DNA of 64,000 bases. Origin: Nannocystis punicea (GTDB taxonomy: Bacteria; Myxococcota_A; Polyangia; Nannocystales; Nannocystaceae). A program made the translations under genes and the position numbers. A model generated the notes under the pieces. That model made no database searches and had not been told where the DNA came from. It saw nothing but the letters and a program-made list of their open reading frames with translations. The stretch is taken from assembly GCF_026965555.1 (NCBI RefSeq), contig NZ_CP114040.1:6324001-6388000 (forward strand), given 5' to 3'. This document shows, piece by piece, positions 44,969 to 53,719 of this stretch (position 1 is its first letter; the number at the start of each line of letters is the position of its first letter).

Positions 44969-47494
44969 GTGATGCGCCCCGCGCTGGTCCGCTCCCTCGG
45001 CGAATTCGTGCACCCCCTCCGAACCGCCGCGCTGGTCTGCTCTGTGGCCCTGCTCGCCGCCTGCAACGACGATCCGGGCCGCCCCGCCGACGGCCTCCTC
45101 ACCACCTCCGGCGAGCCCGACGGCACCACGACCGCCACCACCGGGAGCTCGCCCACGACGACCACGGAGAGCACGACCGAAGCCCCCACTGGCACGAGCG
45201 CGACCACCGAGCTCACGGGCGACACCGGCCAGCCCGTCGACGCCTGCGGCGGCTGCGAGGCCGGCAGCGTGTGCGATCCGGCGGTCGGCTGCCTCGCCTG
45301 CGACGGCCCCGGCAGCTGCCCCGACGCCGTCCTCTACGCCGCGCCCGACGGCACCGGCAGCGAGTGCACGTTTGCCGCGCCGTGCTCGCTGGCGGGCGCC
45401 CAGGCGGTGGTCCGGATCTTCAACGACGTCATGACCGGCGAGCTGCAGGTCTATCTGCGCGGCGGCACCTATTCGTTGACCACCCCGTGGGTGCTCGGCG
45501 CCGAGGACTCCGGCAGCGGCGGTCACGATGTCGTCTGGCGCGCCTTCCCGGGCGAGACCCCGATCCTGAGCGGCGGCGTCCCCGTGGGCCCGTGGCGGCT
45601 CGTCGACGCCGACAAGAACATCTTCCGCGCACCTGTCCCTACGGACAGCCGCCAGCTGTGGGTCGACGGTCACCGGGCAGTGCGCGCCCGCGGCCCCGAG
45701 GCCCCCCAGGGGTTCGTCGAGACCGCCGCCGGCTACACCGCGCCCGACGCGAGCATGGCCGCCTGGGCCGACATCGGCGCCGTCGAGGTCGTCGGCTTCC
45801 GCCACTGGAAGAGCTTCCGCTGCCCGCTCGCGGCCGTGGCCGGCCCCGAGATCACCGTCCAGAACCCGTGCTGGACCGACGCCCAGCTCCACCAGGACAT
45901 GAACGGCGACTTCAGCATGGACGCGCCGCAGTGGTTCGAGAACGCCCGCGAGCTGCTCGACGAGCCCGGCGAGTTCTACCTCGACGGCGCCGCCGAGGTC
46001 GTCGATCACATCCCGCGCGCCGGCGTCGACCTGCAGGCCGCGCCCGCGGTCCTGCCTGTCCTCGAGACCCTGGTCCATGGGGCAGGTACGATCGAGGCCC
46101 CGCTCCGGCACGTCCGCTTCGAGGGCCTCACGTTCGCCCACTCGACCTGGCGGGCGCCGAGCGGCCCGCAGGGCTACGTCGAGCTGCAGGCCGGCATCCG
46201 CCTGGTCGGCGGCGGCACCTGGGCCAGCGAGAAGACCCCGGCCGCGGTCCGCTTCGAGGCCGCCGACCACGTCACGATCGCCGGCTGCAGCTTCGAGCAC
46301 CTCGGCGCCGGCGCCCTGTCGTTCGAGCTCGGCGCGCACGACAACCTCGTCGCCGGCAACCGCTTCGACGACATCTCGGCCGGCGCGATCCAGCTCGGCA
46401 ACGTCACCGAGCCGTGGCACCACCACCCCGAAGACCCGGCCACGATCGTCGCCGACAACACCGTCCGCGACAACTTCGTCAGCCGCATCGGCGTCGAGTA
46501 TCCGAGCACCGTGGCGATCTGGGCCGGCTACACCGAGGGCACGCGGATCGAGCACAACGACCTGTTCGACCTGCCGTACACCGGGATCTCGGTCGGCTGG
46601 GGCTGGGGCGCCGTCGACGTCGACTTCCCGACGCCCGCCTCCTCGCAGGGCAATCACATCGAGGGCAACCGCGTCGGCTATCACATGCGCGTGCTCGCCG
46701 ACGGCGGCGGGATCTACACCCTCGGCGCCCAGATGGGCTCGACCAATGGCGGCAACTACGTGCACAACCAGGGCCACCCGTACGGCGCGCTCTACCTCGA
46801 CAACGGCACCCAGCATTACGCGGTCACCGGCAACGTGGTCGAGAAGGTCGACTACTGGCTGCTCTGCACCACCTACGCGACCGACGCGACGAACAATACC
46901 ATCACCGGCAATTACAGCGAGCTCGACAACCCCTACGTCCAGCCCGACCCGCCGCACCCGTCGAACACGATCGCCGACAACGTCGTGTTCGGCCCGACCA
47001 TGCCGCCCGAGGCGCTGGCGATCGTGGCCGCGGCCGGCCTGTCGCCCGAGCACCGCGCCATGCACCCCGACGACGTCGCCCGCGGCCTGCCCGCCACGGC
47101 CTCGTCGATCTACGACCCCGGTCACCCCGAAGCCCAGGCCAACGACGGCGACGGCCGCACCGGCTGGTCGCCCAAGGGCGGCGACGAGGATCCATCCCCC
47201 TGGTGGATGGTCGACCTCCAGCAGCCGCGCTCCCTGGCCGGCGCCGAGGTGGTGATGCGCTGGGAGCTCGACCAGCCGGCCACCCGCGCCGACCTCGAGA
47301 TCGTCGGCGCCAACCAACCCGACGCGAGCGACGCCGTGGTCCTCGCCCGCCTCGGCGCCACCCCGCTGCCCCACCGCGCGATCTGGCAAGCCCGCTGGCC
47401 CGACCGCACCGCCTATCGCTACCTCCGCGTCCGCAAGGCCGGCACCGGCTACATGTACCTCGGCGAGGTCCGCGTCCTCGCGGCCCCCGAATGA
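44969..47494 (+). CDS. Lipoprotein with right-handed beta-helix and C-terminal discoidin-like domain
   Basis: 841 residues. GTG 44969 (an ATG three bases on is equally possible). The signal ends in SVALLAAC (lipobox), then a Thr-rich linker and a small Cys module (CGGCEAGSVCDPAVGCLAC). Residues ~125-680 fit a parallel beta-helix: many short repeats with Asn/Gly turns (VTIAGCSFEHLGAGALSF, NTVRDNFVSRIGVEYPS, HIEGNRVGYHMRVLADGG). The last ~130 residues look like an F5/8 type C (discoidin) carbohydrate-binding domain (WWMVDLQQPRSLAGAEVVM). Such proteins are often extracellular polysaccharide lyases or hydrolases. No catalytic residues identified. Dispersed dyads lie within at 45632 and 46055. Confidence 0.8.
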   Translation: MMRPALVRSLGEFVHPLRTAALVCSVALLAACNDDPGRPADGLLTTSGEPDGTTTATTGSSPTTTTESTTEAPTGTSATTELTGDTGQPVDACGGCEAGSVCDPAVGCLACDGPGSCPDAVLYAAPDGTGSECTFAAPCSLAGAQAVVRIFNDVMTGELQVYLRGGTYSLTTPWVLGAEDSGSGGHDVVWRAFPGETPILSGGVPVGPWRLVDADKNIFRAPVPTDSRQLWVDGHRAVRARGPEAPQGFVETAAGYTAPDASMAAWADIGAVEVVGFRHWKSFRCPLAAVAGPEITVQNPCWTDAQLHQDMNGDFSMDAPQWFENARELLDEPGEFYLDGAAEVVDHIPRAGVDLQAAPAVLPVLETLVHGAGTIEAPLRHVRFEGLTFAHSTWRAPSGPQGYVELQAGIRLVGGGTWASEKTPAAVRFEAADHVTIAGCSFEHLGAGALSFELGAHDNLVAGNRFDDISAGAIQLGNVTEPWHHHPEDPATIVADNTVRDNFVSRIGVEYPSTVAIWAGYTEGTRIEHNDLFDLPYTGISVGWGWGAVDVDFPTPASSQGNHIEGNRVGYHMRVLADGGGIYTLGAQMGSTNGGNYVHNQGHPYGALYLDNGTQHYAVTGNVVEKVDYWLLCTTYATDATNNTITGNYSELDNPYVQPDPPHPSNTIADNVVFGPTMPPEALAIVAAAGLSPEHRAMHPDDVARGLPATASSIYDPGHPEAQANDGDGRTGWSPKGGDEDPSPWWMVDLQQPRSLAGAEVVMRWELDQPATRADLEIVGANQPDASDAVVLARLGATPLPHRAIWQARWPDRTAYRYLRVRKAGTGYMYLGEVRVLAAPE
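45632..45649. repeat. Dispersed dyad within the beta-helix gene
   Basis: CCTGTCC-CTAC-GGACAGC in codons for RAPVPTDSRQ; six of seven arm positions pair. Confidence 0.5.
46055..46086. repeat. Two linked dyads (three anchors, 14-bp period) within the beta-helix gene
   Basis: CCTG (46055), CCTG (46069) and CAGG (46083), exactly 14 bp apart, in codons for LPVLETLVHGAGT. Confidence 0.5.
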
Positions 47495-47503
47495 ATCTTG
47501 GGA

Positions 47504-47521
47504 CATGTTGCTCGAATCATC
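47504..47521. repeat. Dispersed 18-bp dyad after the beta-helix gene
   Basis: CATG-TTGCTCGAAT-CATC, 10 nt after the stop codon. Confidence 0.4.
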
Positions 47522-47591
47522 ACAGCGCCTGGCGCTCACGACCTGGCGCTGAGGACCTCTGCGACGGCTGACAGCCGTCGATCGCACGACC

Positions 47592-48365
47592 TCAAGTCAT
47601 TCGCACGTAGAGCTTCACCTCGAGGTCGGCCTCGGTCCAGCCCGCGCTCGCCATCATGCGCTGCCACGCCGGACCGCGGGCGCAGGCGTCGATGTCGGCC
47701 TGCGCGCCGGCGAGGCCCGCGTGCAACTCGTCGAGCTCGACCTCGGCGGTGAGCGCGGGAGCGCGGACCTCCGCCAGCGTCCGCGCGACCACCACGTACT
47801 CGTGGCTCTTCCACGGCGTCATGCCGTCCGGGAGCGGCAGGCCGCTCGCGTCCCGCGGGCGCATGCCGAGCCCGGCCAGCAGTTCCACGTGCGTGGGGGT
47901 CCGCCGGCCCAGCGCGAAGGTCGGCGCGCGGACCAGGAGGGCCGTCCACGGCCCGTCGAGCAGCTCGCCGAGGCCGACGCCGTGGTCCGCGGCGCACGCC
48001 CCCAGCGCCGCCCGGTCGCGTGGCTTCATGGCCGCCTGCTTGCCCGCGACGAGCTCGCCGAGCAGCCGGCGCGGCGTGCCCGGGATGACGAAGTCCTCGT
48101 CGACCCCGAAGTCCACCATGCGGTCGCCCAGGAGCGCGTCGACCGTGCGCGGCCGGCCGTCGTCGAAGGCGCCGGACGCCATCACCGGGATCACGCCCAT
48201 GCGCAGGCGCCGGTCGTGCTCGTGCCAGGCCAGCAGGAAGGCCTCCAGCCGCGCCGCGTCGACGGGGCCGAGCCGCCCCCGCCGCCCGTAGTAGAGCCCG
48301 GCGCCGTCCAGCCGGTTGAGGCGGAGGACACCGTCGAGGCCGGGGTGCTTGCTGAGCGCGGGCAT
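47592..48365 (-). CDS. Hypothetical protein
   Basis: 257 residues from ATG 48365. Codon use is typical of the genome, so it is likely real. It contains GLYYGRRGRLGPVDAARLEAF, LLAWHEHDRRLRMGVIPVM, VDFGVDEDFVIPGTPRRLL and an Asp/Glu/Leu-rich C-terminal third (EVELDELHAGLAGAQADI). No signal peptide, membrane segment or family motif was recognised. It is transcribed away from a small Fis-type gene and towards the beta-helix lipoprotein gene. Function unknown. Confidence 0.6.
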   Translation of the reverse strand: MPALSKHPGLDGVLRLNRLDGAGLYYGRRGRLGPVDAARLEAFLLAWHEHDRRLRMGVIPVMASGAFDDGRPRTVDALLGDRMVDFGVDEDFVIPGTPRRLLGELVAGKQAAMKPRDRAALGACAADHGVGLGELLDGPWTALLVRAPTFALGRRTPTHVELLAGLGMRPRDASGLPLPDGMTPWKSHEYVVVARTLAEVRAPALTAEVELDELHAGLAGAQADIDACARGPAWQRMMASAGWTEADLEVKLYVRMT

Positions 48366-48505
48366 CGGCCGCGAGGGTATCGCGGTCGGCGGCGCCGCAC
48401 CCCGGAAGCGCCGAGGAGAACCCCCTGGAGGTGTTCAAGTGTCCAGGAGAGTTGGCGCATCTCCCATCACGCGAATCGGGGGGCCCTCTCGGGTGTCTGT
48501 CAGTC

Positions 48506-48736
48506 ATGACCACGAAGCTGGCGACCCCGATCATCCTCGAGAGCCTCGACCTCCTCGCCGCCGAGCGGCTCCTCTGCGACAAGGCGCTGCAGGAGGGCGG
48601 GTCGATCGTCGCAGCGGCGCAACTCCTGGGGATCACGAGGCATTCGCTGAAGCGCAGGATCGTCAAGCTGCGCCTCTCCTGGCCGCCCGTCCAGCCCGAC
48701 CACCTCCTCGCCGAGCTGCGACCCCACTCGTCCTGA
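48506..48736 (+). CDS. Small Fis-type helix-turn-helix protein
   Basis: 76 residues from ATG 48506 (a GTG at 48431 would give a longer N-terminus). The core RLLCDKALQEGGSIVAAAQL followed by LGITRHSLKRRIVKL is a Fis-type HTH as found at the C-terminus of sigma-54 activators; here it stands alone without the AAA+ domain. Small stand-alone Fis-type proteins are DNA-binding. It could be the remnant of a larger activator gene or an independent regulator. No strong ribosome site, so the start is uncertain. Confidence 0.55.
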   Translation: MTTKLATPIILESLDLLAAERLLCDKALQEGGSIVAAAQLLGITRHSLKRRIVKLRLSWPPVQPDHLLAELRPHSS

Positions 48737-49095
48737 CGCTTGCGGAGCGCCCCGCGAAACTCGCCAGCGAGCGCCTCGCGGCTCTCGCCCGCGTAATCAT
48801 TCCGGGGCCGCGGAGCGTCCGCCTCCCTCCCAGTCACGCGCCGAGGCGCTCGCCGAGCCCGGTGGACGTGGCCCCATTCCCTTGCCGAGGGCAGCCTGCG
48901 CCCTTCCTGTCGCTCGTCCTCGCGTGCGTGGAGTTCGGCTCGAGTCTCCACACCCGAACGCGCTCGCACTTCGCCGCGGGAGCGAACCCTCCCTTGCGAA
49001 TCCGGAAGCTGACTGGACGGCTCGTTTCGCCCTCGCGTGCTCCTCGACCTCGCTCGACTCCCCGCGGCGCGAAGGACTGGCCGGGGAGCGCCCGC
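48737..49095. other. 359-bp intergenic region, nothing recognised
   Basis: No coding, RNA or repeat feature is supported between the Fis-type gene and the convergent small orphan gene. Confidence 0.4.
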
Positions 49096-49494
49096 TCAAC
49101 GGAGCTCGGAGCCGGTCCACAGCCACCTCTCCGCGAGGCCTTCGGGGTCCGCGTCACAATACGTCCAGGAGCCCGTGAACGCGGTGTTCGGGTAGCCCCA
49201 CGGATCCGTCCCCGACGCGATCAGATCCAGCATGAACAGTCCATACTGGCAAGGACCGCCGGAGTCCCCGCGGGTCCGCTCCCAACGCCCTTTGAATCGG
49301 AGGGACTTCACCGCGCCGAATTCAAGGACGTAATAGGAGTAACCCTTCATGGTGCCGTTGTCGTAGGCCCCCGAGACCTCGCCCACCTGCCCGCTGGCAG
49401 ACACGTAGATATAGCCCGAGTATTGCCCGGTCGGCGATCCCCAGGTCGAAAGCCACGTCCCGTTCCAGTTGATCCCGTTGTAATCCCATCCCAC
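49096..49494 (-). CDS. Small orphan protein, probably all-beta
   Basis: 132 residues. GTG 49494 is preceded by GAGGAGG at good distance, so this start is chosen over the longer open frame. It begins VGWDYNGINWNGTWLSTWG and continues with alternating polar/aromatic stretches (GQYSGYIYVSASGQVGEV, KGYSYYVLEFGAVKSLRF, NTAFTGSWTYCDADPEG). The pattern suggests a small beta-barrel or lipocalin-like fold. No signal peptide. Codons are slightly less GC-rich than neighbours. Family and function unknown. Confidence 0.65.
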   Translation of the reverse strand: MGWDYNGINWNGTWLSTWGSPTGQYSGYIYVSASGQVGEVSGAYDNGTMKGYSYYVLEFGAVKSLRFKGRWERTRGDSGGPCQYGLFMLDLIASGTDPWGYPNTAFTGSWTYCDADPEGLAERWLWTGSELR

Positions 49495-49812
49495 GGACCG
49501 CCTCCTCGTCGGGCAACGAACATAGCACGGCGCTGCGTCTCGACCACCTGCCAGCGAATCGGCGGTCGCGACGGCGAGCCTGAGGAGGGGTCGCGGCGGC
49601 CTCCGCGACCGATCCTCGCCGAGCCGTCCGACGGCGAGCCCGCCTGAAGCGGGCGCCACGCCCGGGCCATTCCCGGACTGCGCGCATATGCACCGTCGAC
49701 GACGAGGCGCGGCGCGACATTGTTGCCACCGGCGGCGTCCGCGGACGTGATCCCGATCTCTCCTGCCATTGCGATCGCCTCGGAACGTCGTATTTTGACG
49801 AAAGAGGAGATC
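49495..49812. other. 318-bp divergent intergenic region
   Basis: Between two divergent orphan genes. No repeat or RNA seen; it must contain their promoters. Confidence 0.35.
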
Positions 49813-50289
49813 GTGCGCATGAACAGATCATGGACCGGCCCAGAGTTTCTCGCGGCCCTAAAAGAAGACGTAATGATGGGCGTCCTATCCGCAGAAGGGA
49901 TGGCGAAATGGGACGAGAGCGACCCGGAGGCCGTCCTGTTCTCCAGAGGCCCCAATGCCGTCTGCGGCGGTTGGGTGAAGGTCCCCGTCGGCGCGATCGT
50001 GCGTGTCGACGTGCTCGGGAGTTCGACCTGCAAGGAGCATCGACACCCCTACGTCCGCTTGCACCTCGATCTGAGGGCCGGCGACGCCAGACACGCCGCG
50101 GTGCTCGCGGCGCTCCGCGAAACTCCCCCCGCGGCGCCCGGTCGCACGATCCCTCGCCGCACGCCCAGGAGCTGCAGCAGCGACGGGCGCCTGTGTTACG
50201 ACTGCTTCGATGCGAATGGCCAGTGCATTTGTAACTGGTTCTACGACGGCAGCTACTTCGCCACCACGGATTGCGGGACCTCGCCCTGA
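49813..50289 (+). CDS. Orphan protein with Cys-rich C-terminus
   Basis: 158 residues from GTG 49813, chosen for AGGAG just upstream; ATG 49819 is in frame two codons later. The first ~100 residues are mixed alpha/beta (SWTGPEFLAALKEDVMMGVL, WVKVPVGAIVRVDVLG), and the last ~35 contain six Cys (SCSSDGRLCYDCFDANGQC, then ICNWF). No signal peptide. It is divergent from the small beta protein gene, and both have the look of accessory genes. Function unknown. Confidence 0.55.
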   Translation: MRMNRSWTGPEFLAALKEDVMMGVLSAEGMAKWDESDPEAVLFSRGPNAVCGGWVKVPVGAIVRVDVLGSSTCKEHRHPYVRLHLDLRAGDARHAAVLAALRETPPAAPGRTIPRRTPRSCSSDGRLCYDCFDANGQCICNWFYDGSYFATTDCGTSP

Positions 50290-50383
50290 GCTTCGACGGC
50301 GAATGTCATGAGCCGGCCGCGCGCGGTCGGGCTCGCGGGCTCGATCGGCTCGCGTGACACGCACGAGCGGACACGCGGTCGAA

Positions 50384-50401
50384 CCTGTCCTCCAGGACAG
50401 A
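50384..50401. repeat. Dispersed 18-bp dyad
   Basis: CCTGTCC-TCCA-GGACAGA between the convergent orphan gene and uvsE; six of seven arm positions pair. Confidence 0.6.
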
Positions 50402-50431
50402 TCGTGCGCGGACTCTGCCAGCGGAGCGAGC

Positions 50432-51382
50432 TCAGGCCGCCTCGCGCCCCTCCTGCGCGGCGACCCACCGCAGCAGCCGCAGCACCGCCTGCTCCTTGGC
50501 CTTGGCCTCGACGTCGACCGTGATCCGCCGCCCCAGCCACGCGCGCGGCACGTCGGCGGGGCGCACGTAGTCGTCGTGGATCTGCGGCTGCTTGCTGGCC
50601 CACCCGCCTTTCGGGCTCGACACGTGGGCCCACGGCTCGCGCTCGCCCCACGTCGCGGCGGCCAGCTCGATCGCCTCCTCGACGTCGATCCGGCCCGGCA
50701 GGCAGCGGTGGTGATGGGCGTCGTGGACGAGCGGCAGCCCGGCGCGGGCGCACACCGGCAGGAGGTCGTCGACCGTGAACACCCGGTCGTCGTTCTCGAG
50801 GGCGATCCGCGAGCGTGCCCGTGACGACAGGCGATCGAGGCCGCGCTCGAGCCGCGCGAGCGCGGTCGCCTTGTCCGGCTGGGCGCCGCCGCCGTGGAGG
50901 GTGATCTGTTCGGCGCCCACGAGCTCGGCCATCACGCCGTGGTGCTCGAGCTCGGCGAGCGAGCTCTCGACCACCGCAGGCGACGCCGAGCCCGGAACCA
51001 CGAATTGGTCGGGGTGAAAGCTGAGCCGCACGTCCCGCGCCCGCGCCAGCTCGCGCACGGCCGCGAGGCGCCGCTCCAGGCCGCTCCACGTCGGCAGTTC
51101 TTCGAGTTCGTAGCCCACCTCGGGGTGCGTGGCGAGCGGGAACAATTGCGAGGATATCCGGAAGGCGCCGATCCCTCGCCCGGCGCACCAGGCCACGGCC
51201 GCCGCCAGGGCGTCGGCGTTGGCGAGGGCGATCTCGCCGAGGTGCAGCCGCTGCGCCGCGCGCGGCTTGGCGCCGACGAACCTCGCGGTCGCGTGGCGGA
51301 ACTTGATCGGCTCGGCGAGGAAGGTGCAGCAGAGCCCCAGACGCACGGCTCCAGCATGCGCCGTACTGCGCACATTCACCAC
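50432..51382 (-). CDS. uvsE: UV damage endonuclease UvsE
   Basis: About 316 residues. UVDE fold motifs: RLGLCCTF, RISSQLFPLATHPEVGY, LSFHPDQFVVPGS, ITLHGGGAQPDKATAL, IALENDDRVFTVDDLLPV, PLVHDAHHHRC, WAHVSSPKGGW with HDDYV. These provide the His/Glu/Asp metal ligands of the family. The enzyme cuts DNA 5' of UV photoproducts in an excision pathway independent of UvrABC. GTG 51382 is the longest start; a GTG at 51346 (just before RLGL) would match shorter homologues better. Together with ada it gives the window two DNA-repair genes. Confidence 0.93.
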   Translation of the reverse strand: MVNVRSTAHAGAVRLGLCCTFLAEPIKFRHATARFVGAKPRAAQRLHLGEIALANADALAAAVAWCAGRGIGAFRISSQLFPLATHPEVGYELEELPTWSGLERRLAAVRELARARDVRLSFHPDQFVVPGSASPAVVESSLAELEHHGVMAELVGAEQITLHGGGAQPDKATALARLERGLDRLSSRARSRIALENDDRVFTVDDLLPVCARAGLPLVHDAHHHRCLPGRIDVEEAIELAAATWGEREPWAHVSSPKGGWASKQPQIHDDYVRPADVPRAWLGRRITVDVEAKAKEQAVLRLLRWVAAQEGREAA

Positions 51383-51580
51383 TGGTTTTCATCGTCGAGA
51401 AGACGCTCGTCCTGCGCTCTCACCAAGGGCTCCGGCGCTGGGGCGAGCGCGCTGGCACCGGCGCTTCCATGAATTAAAATTGAATTGCGAGCTCGTCCGC
51501 GGCTCGCCGACAATCCAAAGAGACCCGCCTCCGCGCCGTCCGGCGCGAGATGCGGGCCTTCCATCGCCCTGGGCGGGGCT

Positions 51581-52177
51581 TCACGCGGTCGCGTTGCTCT
51601 CGAGGCCGAGCTCGCTCTCCTCGCGTTTCCAGGCGCGGGACAGCATCGTCCGGCTCTGGCGCTCGAGGTCGGCGACCGGCAGGTTGTCCTCGCGGAGCTC
51701 CTGGGCGACCAGGCTCGGCAGGATGCGATCGATGTGCATGACGAGCCGGGCCGCGTCGCGGTAGCCCTGCTCGGCGAGCATCGCCGTCTCGCGGTCGCCG
51801 AGCACGTTGGCGGTGGTGAACAGCATCAGGTAGCTGACGGCCACGTGCGACAGGAACGTGTAGTCGTCGCGGATCGCCTTGCAGGCCTTCTTGGTGTACA
51901 CGCGGTTGAAGAGCCCGGCGAGGAAGCCGGTGACGGTGGTGACCGCGTCCTTGAGCGGCTGGCTGACCTTGCCGCCCAGCTGCTCGGCCCGCGCGTCGAG
52001 CAGCTTCAGGTGCCCCTCGAGCGTGCGCTGGAACTCCTGCACCGCGCCCAGCGCCTGCAGATCGCTCGTGCCGGTCAGCATCCGGGCCTGGCGTTCGACC
52101 GCCCGCAGGCCGTGATTCACCAGCGCGTGCATGTCCGTAATGTAGGTCGTCAAGGTCGCGGTCGTCTTTTCGGTCAT
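51581..52177 (-). CDS. DUF892/YciE-like ferritin-like protein
   Basis: 198 residues from ATG 52177. All-helical pattern LTTYITDMHALVNHGLRAVE, FQRTLEGHLKLLDARAEQLGG, AIRDDYTFLSHVAVSYLML, AMLAEQGYRDAARLVMHIDRILPSL matches DUF892/YciE-type ferritin-like proteins, which are linked to stress response (family knowledge). Metal ligands are not obvious throughout, so catalysis or iron storage is not claimed. Monocistronic. Confidence 0.75.
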   Translation of the reverse strand: MTEKTTATLTTYITDMHALVNHGLRAVERQARMLTGTSDLQALGAVQEFQRTLEGHLKLLDARAEQLGGKVSQPLKDAVTTVTGFLAGLFNRVYTKKACKAIRDDYTFLSHVAVSYLMLFTTANVLGDRETAMLAEQGYRDAARLVMHIDRILPSLVAQELREDNLPVADLERQSRTMLSRAWKREESELGLESNATA

Positions 52178-52367
52178 GATGTCGTCTCTCGCGTCGTCCG
52201 GTTCGGCGCGAGGCATGCGTCATCGCGCCGCGGCGGCAACCGGGCTGGGCCGGGACTCCGACGATTCGCCGGCGCAGTCGAGGCCGACGAATGGTGGCAG
52301 CCCGATCGGCCGCCGACGCGGAGCCGCGCGCGCAAGCTCCGCCGAGACCGATCGCCGCCGGCGCCGC

Positions 52368-53228
52368 TCAATCGAGCGAGAAGCCGCTGGCCTCGTAGCA
52401 GCCGGCGAAGGTCGTGAGGCTCAGGCCGGTCGCCGCCTCGGCGCCGGCGACCAGCCCCGGCGTGTCGCAACCGCCGTCGTTCTCCGGCCAGAAGTAGCCG
52501 CACGCGGCGAAGAAATTGAACTGACCCGACACGTCGGTCACCGTCGCCGCGCCCTGGCCCTGCACGGAGTGGGCGTTGTAGCCGTTCAGGATCACGTGCT
52601 CGAGCAGCACCCCGGGCGCGAGGTTCAGCGTGAACGCGACCGGCTCGTAGGACGACAGCACCAGAGTGAGCGGCACGTCGACGCGCGTGACGTCGACCGA
52701 GATCGCGCCCGCGGTCGCCTGGTACACGCCGAGGACGTGCAGCTCCTCCGCCTGCGCGAGCGGCTCGACGAAGCTCGTCAGCTGGCCCATCGTGCACAGG
52801 CCCGCGGGCACCGGCGGCCCCACGACCTCGCCCGTGTCGCCGGTCGTGCCGGTCGTCGTGCCGGTCGTCTCGTCCGCGGTCGTCGAGCTGGTGTCGTCCG
52901 TCGTCGTGCCGGTAGTCGTCGAGGTCGAGCTGCCCGCCGAGCTGTCGTCGCCGGGCGAGGAGCTCGAGTCGACCCCCTGCGTGGTCGTGCCGGTCGACGA
53001 GGTCGTGCTCGTGCTGGTCGACGTCGAGGTGCTGCTGGCGTCGGAGTCGCTGCCCGTCGAGGTCGTCGTGCCGGTGGTGCTCGTCGTCGGCTCGCCGGTG
53101 GTCGGCGTCGGCCCGGTGGTCGTGCTCGTGCCAGGCTCGCCGGTGCTCGGGACGGCCTCGGTGGTGGCGATCGTGTCGTCGCCGCAGGCGGCGAGCAGCA
53201 ACGCGGACAGGCAAACGGCGCGGGTCAT
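52368..53228 (-). CDS. Lipoprotein with long Ser/Thr-rich linker
   Basis: 286 residues from ATG 53228. The signal ends in ALLLAAC (lipobox). About 120 residues of Thr/Ser/Gly/Asp follow, one of the longest linkers in the window. The C-terminal ~150 residues form a beta-rich domain with one Cys pair (FAACGYFWPENDGGC). No family recognised. The linker suggests a domain held away from the outer membrane (inference). Confidence 0.72.
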   Translation of the reverse strand: MTRAVCLSALLLAACGDDTIATTEAVPSTGEPGTSTTTGPTPTTGEPTTSTTGTTTSTGSDSDASSTSTSTSTSTTSSTGTTTQGVDSSSSPGDDSSAGSSTSTTTGTTTDDTSSTTADETTGTTTGTTGDTGEVVGPPVPAGLCTMGQLTSFVEPLAQAEELHVLGVYQATAGAISVDVTRVDVPLTLVLSSYEPVAFTLNLAPGVLLEHVILNGYNAHSVQGQGAATVTDVSGQFNFFAACGYFWPENDGGCDTPGLVAGAEAATGLSLTTFAGCYEASGFSLD

Positions 53229-53719
53229 CGTCGCACACCGTACCACGGCCCGCGGACCGCGAGGATCGCCGGCGCCGCACGCGAAGACGCGCACGAGCTC
53301 GCCGGCGACCGGCGAATCGGAGCCACGTCGCACGCATCGGTGCCGGGCGAGCGGGGCCGACGTCCCACGCGGCCATGCTCGTATGATTGAAATCTATGGA
53401 CATGATCTTTGGGACATGTCCAATTCGACAGCGACAGTCCGGGACCACGACCGCTCGGCCGCCGCCGCGGCAGTCGCGCGATGCCGCGCGAGCGCGCCGG
53501 CCACGACCGCGGCCTGGCCGTGAGTTGGGGCGAAGTCCGATTCAGCGGTCCAGCCGACGCGCAGGCAGTCACCTCGGACCGGGCCCGGATCCCGCCAAAG
53601 CCGCACCAGACGGGCGATAAAGCCGTCGGCCCCGCCACCTGCGCGCTCGCCGAGTCGCCCCGGGCCCGCGGCCGGTCGGGACACTTTACCGGCGAGGGCG
53701 CGGCGGCTAGCCTCGCGAC
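53229..53719. other. 491-bp divergent intergenic region
   Basis: Contains one chain of dispersed repeats (53401-53432) and must carry the promoter of the kinase/VKOR operon. No protein-coding or RNA gene is supported in the remainder. Confidence 0.45.
53401..53432. repeat. Two linked dyads (three anchors, 14-bp period)
   Basis: CATG (53401), CATG (53415) and CAGC (53429) with ten-base spacers (ATCTTTGGGA, TCCAATTCGA). Located upstream of the kinase operon, about 290 bp before its first start codon. Confidence 0.65.

Noticed and set aside
48797..49126. Open frames in the 359-bp gap after the Fis-type gene
   Set aside because: Compositions are Arg/Ser/Pro-rich, no start signal, overlapping in several frames; not distinguishable from noise.
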